DNA of 64,000 nt from Pseudomonadota bacterium (GTDB taxonomy: Bacteria > Pseudomonadota > Gammaproteobacteria > Burkholderiales > JAKAFK01), in assembly GCA_021788645.1 (NCBI GenBank), contig JAJYKK010000004.1, positions 1 to 64,000 of the forward strand, in the 5' to 3' direction. The notes beneath the pieces were generated by a model. It had not been told where the DNA came from. It ran no database searches and saw only the letters and a list, made by a program, of their open reading frames with translations. The position numbers and the translations under genes are program-made. Positions 1 through 7,592 of this stretch are shown here, piece by piece; position 1 is the first letter of the stretch, and each line of letters begins with the position of its first letter.

Positions 1-238
1 ACACTTGGGAGGCCAAATCATCCTTTTGCCCGGCGCTGCTGACGCGACAGTACACTACCGTATCCCGCTTCTCGGGTGCCGCGCCCATCACGGTGCGCAC
101 GTCCGATTCGTCAAAATAACGGTGCCCAGAAGGAAGGCGCTTCGCCACGATTTTCCCTTCGCGTTCCCAGCGGCGCACCGTCGATGTGGATCGACCGATG
201 CGCCTTGCGAACTCGTGGATGCGATAATTATTAGCCAT
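1..238 (-). CDS. IS607-family serine recombinase/resolvase TnpA, N-terminal part (truncated by window edge)
   Basis: Reverse-strand translation from ATG at 238: MANNYRIHEFARRIGRSTSTVRRWEREGKIVAKRLPSGHRYFDESDVRTVMGAAPEKRDTVVYCRVSSAGQKDDLASQV. This is a MerR-like HTH followed by the YCRVSS serine-recombinase start. Absent from the ORF track because it has no stop in the window. Confidence 0.9.
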   Translation of the reverse strand, partial: MANNYRIHEFARRIGRSTSTVRRWEREGKIVAKRLPSGHRYFDESDVRTVMGAAPEKRDTVVYCRVSSAGQKDDLASQV

Positions 239-270
239 AGTGTGGTATTACACATATATCTGGATAATAA

Positions 271-1068
271 TCAAACATCAGTTGTCATCTCTGCATCCGG
301 ATGGCACCCGGCGAGAAAGCCCATCATCTCCGTGGCATCCTTCGAGAGATAGAAGCGAATCATCTTCTCGTTGAATTCCTGTGCCTTGGCGGCGGGCACG
401 CTAATGGCGTCGATACCGTGCGACATGAGCACGCCATTCATCATGAAGCGCGAGGTGCGCTTGTTACCGTCGAAGAAGAACTGCTGCAATGCGCCGAACA
501 GGAAGAATGCGGTGGCCCGCTCGAACGGCTCGCACTCTTGTAGGGCTGTCACGCCTTCGCTGAACACCCGGTTGAGTTCCGGTGCGCCGGGTAGTGTCGG
601 CAGCGGCGTATAGCGCCCACGCTCACCGAGGCCCACATCCGGGGTGTAGTTCTTCTCCTGACCTTCGCCACGGAACACACCCCATTCCAAGGCTTCCTTG
701 CGAGCGACAATGCCGTTCAGTTCGATAAACACGGTCTTGGTGAGGGAGAACTGGCCGCTCTTGACCATCGCCAGCAGACGTTTGGAGCTTTCCGCTAGGT
801 TCAGAACTTGCTCCTGATCTGAAATCTTCCGTCCGCCGATAGTCACACCGTCCAGCAGGGTCTTGATCTCGGGGAAGGTGAAGGGATTGCCTTCGAGCAC
901 CGAAGCGTCCCAGACAAACTCAGCCAACATCCTGTGGAAGCGGAAGCAGACCCGCTCAAGTGAGTGTGACGGGATAGAAGTCGGCACTGCCGACCTGTCC
1001 CACCGGAAGCCAAGCGCCTCAAAGAGAGTCATATCGCGACACCTATCAATCACTGAATACGGGTTCAT
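271..1068 (-). CDS. Fic family protein with a degenerate catalytic motif (QFFFDGNKR)
   Basis: Fic core FLFGALQQFFFDGNKRTSRFMMNG and an upstream ASVLEGNPFT inhibitory-helix-like segment; likely start MNPYSV (ORF could start at 1095). Confidence 0.85.
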   Translation of the reverse strand: MNPYSVIDRCRDMTLFEALGFRWDRSAVPTSIPSHSLERVCFRFHRMLAEFVWDASVLEGNPFTFPEIKTLLDGVTIGGRKISDQEQVLNLAESSKRLLAMVKSGQFSLTKTVFIELNGIVARKEALEWGVFRGEGQEKNYTPDVGLGERGRYTPLPTLPGAPELNRVFSEGVTALQECEPFERATAFFLFGALQQFFFDGNKRTSRFMMNGVLMSHGIDAISVPAAKAQEFNEKMIRFYLSKDATEMMGFLAGCHPDAEMTTDV

Positions 1069-1425
1069 GGTAACCATACGTTGCGCTCGCGCCAATCACA
1101 AAACACGATATTGGCGTGATCGCAGGCCGGTGCGACGGCGCCACGTTTCGGTTACGGGAATCGGGTACCCGACATGGGGCCCCCGCGAAGATCAGTCCCG
1201 CCCCTGCGCCGCCTGGACAGGATCCTGCCGCTTGCGGACATGACCGCAGGGCGTGCTTCACCGGCCAACCGGGGGCGGCCGGGGCGTCTTCGCGCCGTTG
1301 CGCCAGGCCGTGCGTTCCGGGCACAGCCCGGCATGGCCCCGCTTCTTCTCGCCTTGCGCCACCTGGCAGCCGTTCGTATTGGCAGGCTTGGAGTCGCTGC
1401 GCGTCGTGCATTATACTCTTGGCCT

Positions 1426-1839
1426 ATGAGTGATGAAAACGATATTCGACACGGACGACATTGTGTTTTCAAGATGCACGTCCATTTGGTCTTTCTCGCG
1501 AAATATCGCCGCAGCGTCTTCGACGGCGACGCCATCGGCCGGTTGCACGCCATCTTCGCCAATGTCTGCGCCGACTTCGGAGCGCAGCTGATCGAGATGG
1601 ACGGCGAAGACGATCACGTCCATCTGCTGGTCGAGTATCCGCCCAAGGTGGCCGTCTCCAGCCTCGTCAACAGCCTCAAGGGCGTGTCCAGCCGCCTGCT
1701 GCGCAAAGAGCGCCCGGACATCCAGAAGCGCTACTGGAAAGGCGTGCTGTGGTCGCCGTCCTACTTCGCCTCATCATGCGGCGGCGCCCCGATCTCCATG
1801 GTGCGCGAGTACCTCGAGCGGCAGCAGCCCGCGCGCTGA
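1426..1839 (+). mobile_element. tnpA: IS200/IS605-family Y1 (HUH) transposase TnpA
   Basis: 137 aa MSDENDIRHGRHCVFKMHVHLVFLAKYRR...DDHVHLLVEYPPKVAVSSLVNSLKGVSSRLLRKE...WSPSYFASSCGGAPISMVREYLERQ. HUH motif (HVH) and C-terminal Tyr present. Confidence 0.93.
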
Positions 1840-2052
1840 AACACCGGGATGGCCGCGCCCTCCAAGGGGGCTGCCATGCGCAGGTCGCAGGCGGGATCGT
1901 GCCAGGCGGGGGGGCGCAAGCGGGCTCGCCGGTTGCGTGCGCCTCCGCGGGGCGAGGGGGTGCGGCGGGGGCCTCGCGGCCATATCCTAAAGTACTTTCA
2001 ATGCGTGCCGTTACTGGTTGACTGGCCGAAGTTTCCAATTATAGTGAAGCCC

Positions 2053-2247
2053 ATGGACGTCGAACTCGATAACTTGGAAGAAAAAATAGGGCAGTTCGTG
2101 GCCCTATGCCATCATTTGCGCGCCGAAAACACGCAGTTGCGGCAGCAGTTGGCGGCCGCGATCAACGAGAACAAGCAGCTGGTCGGCAAGATCGCCGAAT
2201 CCCGAAAACGCCTCGAGGGCTTGCTCGAACGGATTCCGGAGGAGTGA
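2053..2247 (+). CDS. TIGR02449-like / ZapB-like small coiled-coil protein
   Basis: MDVELDNLEEKIGQFVALCHHLRAENTQLRQQLAAAINENKQLVGKIAESRKRLEGLLERIPEE, located immediately upstream of zapA. Confidence 0.8.
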   Translation: MDVELDNLEEKIGQFVALCHHLRAENTQLRQQLAAAINENKQLVGKIAESRKRLEGLLERIPEE

Positions 2248-2458
2248 TCAACACGGCTTTGGCGGTGCGGCCGCCCTCGGCCGATGCGCGGTGGACGCTT
2301 CTGGCGGGCGTGAGGCGCCGGCAGGGGGCGTCAACCGCCGCCAGCGGGAAGCGTTCCGACGCTTCGCGAAAAGCCCGGCATTCGCGCGCGGCGCGCACGA
2401 GATTAAGGGGGGCGCTGGGGACAGCGGCCATGCTTGAATACGTTTTTTGGGACAAAGA

Positions 2459-2770
2459 ATGAACGCCGACACGAAAAGCATGGATGTAACGATCATGGGG
2501 CGCGAGTTTCGGGTCGCCTGCCCCGAGCATGAGCAGCCGGCGCTGCTCGCCTCGGTCGATTATCTCGAGCGCCGCATGCGCGAGATTCGCGACTCCGGCA
2601 AGGTGATCGGCATCGAGCGCATCGCCATCATGGCGGCGCTGTACATTGCGCACGAACACCTGACCGCCCCGGGGTACGACGACTTTGATGTCGGGGATTT
2701 TCGGCGTAGAATAAGATCCATGCAGGCCACGATCGATCGCGCCATGTCGGAGCAGGATTCGCTGTTCTGA
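2459..2770 (+). CDS. zapA: Cell division protein ZapA
   Basis: MNADTKSMDVTIMGREFRVACPEHEQPALLASVDYLERRMREIRDSGKVIGIERIAIMAALYIAHE; synteny with 6S RNA and fau. Confidence 0.9.
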   Translation: MNADTKSMDVTIMGREFRVACPEHEQPALLASVDYLERRMREIRDSGKVIGIERIAIMAALYIAHEHLTAPGYDDFDVGDFRRRIRSMQATIDRAMSEQDSLF

Positions 2771-2805
2771 CGCTGTGCGGCGGGCGTGCGCAGGTTCGGT
2801 TTCGG

Positions 2806-2990
2806 GTTGTCCCCTGCGGTGTTTGTCAAGACTATTGATGCTTTGAACCAACAGTCTTTTAGACGTGGTTGCGAGCTAAAGGAGTGCTGTTGTGCGCGTC
2901 CGATCGGATGTGCCTGATGCATTCGGCGAGCGACCCCCTTGAACCCAAGGTTCAAGAGATGATGGTCTGACGGCATTCGCGGGGGGCTTC
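2806..2990 (+). ncRNA. ssrS: 6S RNA
   Basis: zapA-ssrS-fau synteny. 5' TCCCCTGCGGTGTTTG pairs with 3' GGCATTCGCGGGGG, and the 3' half has CCTTGAACCCAAGGTTCAAGAGATGATGGTCTGACGGCATTC, resembling the E. coli 6S 3' half. Ends are approximate. Confidence 0.85.
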
Positions 2991-3037
2991 CTTCTCGCCC
3001 TGGGGCGTCCTTCTTCATTTCCACCTTCGAGCCCCTC

Positions 3038-3622
3038 TTGGACAAACGGGAATTGCGCCGCCTCTTGCGCGCGAAGCGCAATGCGCTCACGCCGCGTCAG
3101 CGGCGGGTGGCCGCCGAGCGCCTCGTGCATGCGGCGTTGGCGGCGGGCCTGCTGCTCGGGCACCGCCGGCTTGGATTCTACGTTCCTTTCGACGGCGAGA
3201 TGGATCCGTTGCCGTTGCTCAATCGCGCGCTCTGGCTCAAGAAAAGGTGCTACCTCCCGGTCGTCCCGCAGGGGCGCGCGAAGCGGCTCGCCTTTACCCG
3301 GGTGAGCGCGCGCAGGAGCTGGTACCTGAACCGCTTCGGCATCCAGGAGCACTTCTCGCCGCGCCCCGTGCGCGCCCGCCAGCTCGACGTGGTGTTCGTG
3401 CCGCTCGTGGGTTTCGACGACGCGGGTCATCGGCTGGGGTTCGGCGGCGGGTTCTATGACACGAGCCTCGCGCACCTGGCGCGCCGCCGTGCCTGGCGCA
3501 AGCCCCGGGTGATCGGCGTGGCCTTCGAATGCCAGCGCGTGTCCCGGTTGCCGCACGAGGCCTGGGACATCCCGCTGGACGCCGTGCTCACCGAGGTGGG
3601 GCTGCACCGATTCCGGCGCTGA
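3038..3622 (+). CDS. fau: 5-formyltetrahydrofolate cyclo-ligase
   Basis: KRELRRLLRAKRNAL...PLVGFDDAGHRLGFGGGFYDTSL; downstream of 6S RNA. Confidence 0.93.
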   Translation: MDKRELRRLLRAKRNALTPRQRRVAAERLVHAALAAGLLLGHRRLGFYVPFDGEMDPLPLLNRALWLKKRCYLPVVPQGRAKRLAFTRVSARRSWYLNRFGIQEHFSPRPVRARQLDVVFVPLVGFDDAGHRLGFGGGFYDTSLAHLARRRAWRKPRVIGVAFECQRVSRLPHEAWDIPLDAVLTEVGLHRFRR

Positions 3623-3667
3623 GTTCGCCGCGCCCTGCGCACAACGACACATCCTGGAGACCAGAAA

Positions 3668-4342
3668 ATGGAAGAACTCGAGCTCGTCAGCTTCAAATTG
3701 TGCCCGTTTGTCCAGCGCTCGGTGATCACCCTGCTGTACAAGGATGTGCCTTTCAAGCTGACATATATCGATTTGGCCCACCGGCCCGAGTGGTTTCGCC
3801 GGCTTTCGCCGCTCGGCAAGGTTCCCCTGCTCAAGGTGGGCGAACGGGCCGTATTGTTCGAGTCCGCGGTCATCAACGAGTACCTGGACGAGACCACGCC
3901 CCCGTCCCTGCATCCGGAAGATCCGCTCGCGCGTGCCGTCAACCGCGCCTGGATCGAATTCGGTTCGGCCTGTCTGATGGATCTGTATCGGTTCACCACG
4001 GCCGCCGACGCGTCGGCCTATGAGGAGCAAAGGCAGGCCCTGACGGAGAAGATGCGCCGGCTGGAGGAGGGCGTCGCGCCGGCGCCCTATTTCAACGGCC
4101 CGAACTTTTCCTTGGCCGACGCCGCCCTCGCCCCCTTGTTGACGCGCCTTGACCTGCTGAACCGAACCCACCAGTTCTTCGACCCGTCCGCATTTCCTCG
4201 GCTGGCCGCCTGGACGCGCGCCTTGACCGACCTGGAGGCCGTGCGCCATTCGGTGGTGCCCGACTTCGCGTCCCTGTACCTGGATTTTCTCCGAACCCGG
4301 GGAGGGCACTTCGCCACGTTCCTGCCGGCCGCGCCACTCTGA
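3668..4342 (+). CDS. Glutathione S-transferase family protein
   Basis: LVSFKLCPFVQRSVITLLYKDVPFKLTYIDL...PLGKVPLLKVGERAVLFESAVINEYLDE. Confidence 0.88.
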   Translation: MEELELVSFKLCPFVQRSVITLLYKDVPFKLTYIDLAHRPEWFRRLSPLGKVPLLKVGERAVLFESAVINEYLDETTPPSLHPEDPLARAVNRAWIEFGSACLMDLYRFTTAADASAYEEQRQALTEKMRRLEEGVAPAPYFNGPNFSLADAALAPLLTRLDLLNRTHQFFDPSAFPRLAAWTRALTDLEAVRHSVVPDFASLYLDFLRTRGGHFATFLPAAPL

Positions 4343-4442
4343 CGCCCAGGCAGCCTGGATAGCCAGGCGCGGTTCGCCAACGGCGCGCCCTTGCCTTGCG
4401 GCCGGCAACCCCAACGCCATTCCCCGACGAAGGAACTAGCCG

Positions 4443-4898
4443 ATGCGATACTGGTTGATGAAGTCCGAGCCCTCCGACGTGAGCATTGACGACCTGGGCG
4501 CCCTGCCGGGGCAGCGCGTGGCCTGGTACGGCGTGCGCAATTATCAGGCGCGAAATTTCATGCGTGACCAGATGCGCGTGGGCGACCAGGTTTTTTTCTA
4601 CCATTCGAATTGCGAGGAGCCGGGCATCGCCGGGCTTGCGGCGGTGTGCACGCGGGCCTATCCGGATGCGACCCAATTCGATCCGGCCAACAAGTACTAC
4701 GACCCCAAGGCGACGCTCGAGTCGCCGCGCTGGTTCAACGTCGACGTGAAGCTGGTGCGGAAGACCCGGCTCATCGGCCTCAAGGAACTGCGCGGCCATC
4801 CGGCACTCGCCCACATGCGCATCCTGCAGAAGGGCAACCGCCTGTCCATCACGCCGGTGGACCCGGCCGAGTGGAAATTCATTACCGCGCTCCTGTGA
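4443..4898 (+). CDS. EVE domain-containing protein (thymocyte nuclear protein-like)
   Basis: MRYWLMKSEPSDVSIDDLGALPGQRVAWYGVRNYQARNFMRDQMRVGDQVFFYHSN. Confidence 0.93.
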   Translation: MRYWLMKSEPSDVSIDDLGALPGQRVAWYGVRNYQARNFMRDQMRVGDQVFFYHSNCEEPGIAGLAAVCTRAYPDATQFDPANKYYDPKATLESPRWFNVDVKLVRKTRLIGLKELRGHPALAHMRILQKGNRLSITPVDPAEWKFITALL

Positions 4899-4943
4899 GG
4901 GCGTCGGCACAAGGCCCGTTGCCCTTGCGCAGGCGGCGGCGCC

Positions 4944-5681
4944 TCAGCGGCTGGCCTCGTTGTACAGATCGATGCAGCGCTTCAACGTCTGGGCCGCGTT
5001 GGCCGGGTTCGTGACCGTGCAGCCCGCGCCGAGCGCCGCGGCTCCCGTGCCGGCGGCCGGAGCAGGCGACGGCCCCGGCGCCGGCCCGGATGCCGCGATG
5101 GGGCGCCGTTTCGCCTGCGCCGTCCTGAGGTGCTGGTACTCGCTGCGCAGCTTGCGGTTCTCCTGCTCAAGGCGCAGATTCTGCTCTTGCAGCGCGTTCA
5201 AGGCGTTGCCGGGACGCGGCGCCAGCAGGCGGTGGATGAGGCCCAGTACGCCCAGCAGGATCAAGGCGGCGATGAGTCCCGCGGCGGCGAGGAGGACCCT
5301 TTTCTTCGTGAAGAGGGTCCGCGAGGGATGCTCCTCGGTGCCCGCATCCTCTTCTTCGGTCCCGCGTGTGCCGGGACCCGGAACCCCCATCGTCGCGTCG
5401 GCGGCCTCAGCCGCCGCGTCCCCCTCTTCGAGCGAATCCGATGCCGGGGGGCGCCTGACGATGCGCACGAGGATGGCCTTGAGCCGGCCGAGGAGCCCGG
5501 GGCGCAGCGGCGCCTCGGCCTCGTCGGCCTCGTCTTCCGCGGCGGGCATTGCAGCCGTCACGTCCGCGGCTTCGGCCGGCAGGTCGAGCTCCTCCACCGG
5601 TGTAGCCGCATCCGCCTCCGTGAGCTCCCGGGACAGGATTCGCGCCTTGAGGCGCGCCAGAAACGACAAGAGCTTGCGCAT
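4944..5681 (-). CDS. Hypothetical protein with acidic region, one TM helix and coiled coil
   Basis: Acidic N-terminal half, TM segment VLLAAAGLIAALILLGVLGLI, coiled coil LNALQEQNLRLEQENRKLRSEYQHLRTAQ. No family recognised. Confidence 0.6.
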   Translation of the reverse strand: MRKLLSFLARLKARILSRELTEADAATPVEELDLPAEAADVTAAMPAAEDEADEAEAPLRPGLLGRLKAILVRIVRRPPASDSLEEGDAAAEAADATMGVPGPGTRGTEEEDAGTEEHPSRTLFTKKRVLLAAAGLIAALILLGVLGLIHRLLAPRPGNALNALQEQNLRLEQENRKLRSEYQHLRTAQAKRRPIAASGPAPGPSPAPAAGTGAAALGAGCTVTNPANAAQTLKRCIDLYNEASR

Positions 5682-6059
5682 GCACGACGTCCAGGCTGCT
5701 TCGCCGACGGGGATCCGCGGCTCCCGTGCCCGATGGTGCGGGGAGAGCGATGCGCCGGCGGGAAGATTGATGGCTCAAAAAATCCCTTTACGGCAATTGC
5801 GGCAGTTTTCGGCGCTCCTTGAGTTCCGCGGCGCCCGGAAGGGAGTGGCGTCGAGGCGGCAATGCGCCCTCGCCTCCCCGGAAACCTTGGCGGCCGCCTC
5901 GCATTTGAGGCCATCGGGGCGTCCAATCTGGCCTATCCTTAGGAGGTTCGTTTCTGGTCCAGACGGCGAGGCGGCCAAACCGGCAGGCGGGCTGTCCCCA
6001 CCCTGCGCGCCGTCCGGCGTCTTCTGATCAACCCGCGTGTCCGGGAAAGGAGGGGTGCC

Positions 6060-6530
6060 ATGTCAGTCCATGCGATTCCCGAAGGCTATCGCAGCGTTAC
6101 GCCGTACCTGGGTGTCAGGGGTGCGGCGGAGGCTATCGAGCATTACAAACGGGCGTTGGGCGCCGTCGAACTGTTTCGCCTGAGCACGCCCACCGGCGGC
6201 GTCGGCCATGCTGAGCTCATGGTTGGGGATTCGCGCATCATGCTGGCGGACGAGCGCCCGGAGGGCGTGCTGCGAAGCCCCTTGACGCTGGGCGGGACCG
6301 CCATAGGCCTGCACGTCTATGTCGAGGACGTGGACGCCCGTTTTGCGCGGGCGATCGAGGCGGGCGCCAAGGTCATCAGCCCGGTAAAGGATCAATTCTA
6401 CGGGGACCGCACAGGAACCCTCGAGGACCCCTTCGGGCATGTCTGGACGCTCGCCACGCACAAGGAGGACCTGTCGCCGGAGGAAATCGCCAAACGGGCC
6501 GAGGCTTTCTTCAAGCCGGGCGGGGAATGA
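6060..6530 (+). CDS. VOC (glyoxalase/PhnB-like) family protein
   Basis: YRSVTPYLGVRGAAEAIEHYKRALGAVELFRLSTPTGGVGHAELMVGDSRIMLADE...DPFGHVWTLATHKEDL. Confidence 0.93.
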   Translation: MSVHAIPEGYRSVTPYLGVRGAAEAIEHYKRALGAVELFRLSTPTGGVGHAELMVGDSRIMLADERPEGVLRSPLTLGGTAIGLHVYVEDVDARFARAIEAGAKVISPVKDQFYGDRTGTLEDPFGHVWTLATHKEDLSPEEIAKRAEAFFKPGGE

Positions 6531-6794
6531 GCCGTCGCATGGCGCGGCGCCCCGATCGGCGCCGCATGGCCGCGCCCGGGCCTCGCCGTCAGGCGAGGCG
6601 GCCGCCCGCTGCAGGCGGCGAGCCATGATGGCCTTCGGCCACGACGGGATGACAACGCGCCAGGCTTAATCTAGCGCTGGGCCGGAGCGGACGCCCGTTA
6701 GGTGGCGCCTGCCGCTCAGCCCGCAAGCGCCTCCCGGCGCGCCGGACCGCCGAGTCGTCTCGGGCGGTGCGCAAAATCCGCGGCCGCGGCTCGA

Positions 6795-7181
6795 TTACAT
6801 CTGTTCCCAGGGCAGCCCCTCGAAGCGCCAGCCGTTTTGCGAGCCGCGATGGTGGTTCTCGTCGAGCTCGCCCTCGAACCCGTGAAGGACGTTGAAGACG
6901 CTGGTGAAGCCGGCGTCCTCCAGCGTGTGGCCGGCTTCCACCGAGCGCTTGCCGCTGCGGCAGATGAGGAGCACGGGCCGGTTGGTGGACGCGGCCTTCT
7001 TCACGTGGGCCACGAAGTCGGGATTGATCTCCCAGTTGGGACCGTCATTCCAGGGGATGGAGATGGCGTCCTTGGGGTGTCCGACGAACAGGTATTCCAT
7101 TTCGCTTCTGACATCGATGAAGACCGCATCGATGTTGTTCTCCAGGAATTCAAAAGCATCCTTCGGCGATAGGTGCTGCAT
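6795..7181 (-). CDS. Rhodanese-like domain protein
   Basis: MQHLSPKDAFEFLENNIDAVFIDVRSEMEYLFVGH...RPVLLICRSGKRSVEAGHTLEDAGFTSVFNVLHGFEG; active-site loop CRSGKRS. Confidence 0.92.
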   Translation of the reverse strand: MQHLSPKDAFEFLENNIDAVFIDVRSEMEYLFVGHPKDAISIPWNDGPNWEINPDFVAHVKKAASTNRPVLLICRSGKRSVEAGHTLEDAGFTSVFNVLHGFEGELDENHHRGSQNGWRFEGLPWEQM

Positions 7182-7225
7182 GTGCCTTCTCCTGCAAGGG
7201 CGGCCCCTCGGTGGGCCCATGTCTG

Positions 7226-7369
7226 TCAGTGTCTGCCGGCGCGCTTTTTCTTGAGCTTGAATGCGGCCCAGTACAGCAGCAGCTTGAAAAGCGCTACCGC
7301 GGCAACTGCGACGCTCGCCGTGAGGATGAAGGACGCGAGCATCGCAAGGAGGGTGAGGGCGGCGGTCAT
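7226..7369 (-). CDS. Putative 47-aa small hydrophobic protein
   Basis: MTAALTLLAMLASFILTASVAVAAVALFKLLLYWAAFKLKKKRAGRH: hydrophobic helix plus basic tail, directly upstream of the rhodanese on the same strand. Below the ORF-track size cut-off. Confidence 0.4.
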   Translation of the reverse strand: MTAALTLLAMLASFILTASVAVAAVALFKLLLYWAAFKLKKKRAGRH

Positions 7370-7592
7370 TCTGGTTGTTGGACTGGATGCGCGCCATCCG
7401 GCGGCGGGCGGGCGCCCATCGATGACGAGCTAGTCTCCGATCCGCAACATGAATTATTATATCCCCAGGCGCGTGAAGAATTTTAACGCGAAACGGCCCC
7501 CTCGTCTTGCGAATCCGGGACGAGGACGGCGCCGAACGATCCGCCTTGTTCAACGCCTGCGTCCGTGCACGCGACAACCTTCCCGGCAAACC

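Noticed and set aside
2876-4420. 514-aa minus-strand ORF across 6S RNA, fau and GST
   Set aside because: Shadow ORF; covers three well-supported plus-strand features.
7434-7592. Possible SAM/SAH/cobalamin riboswitch upstream of metH
   Set aside because: No recognisable conserved core of these riboswitches in the short leader; would need Infernal to exclude formally.
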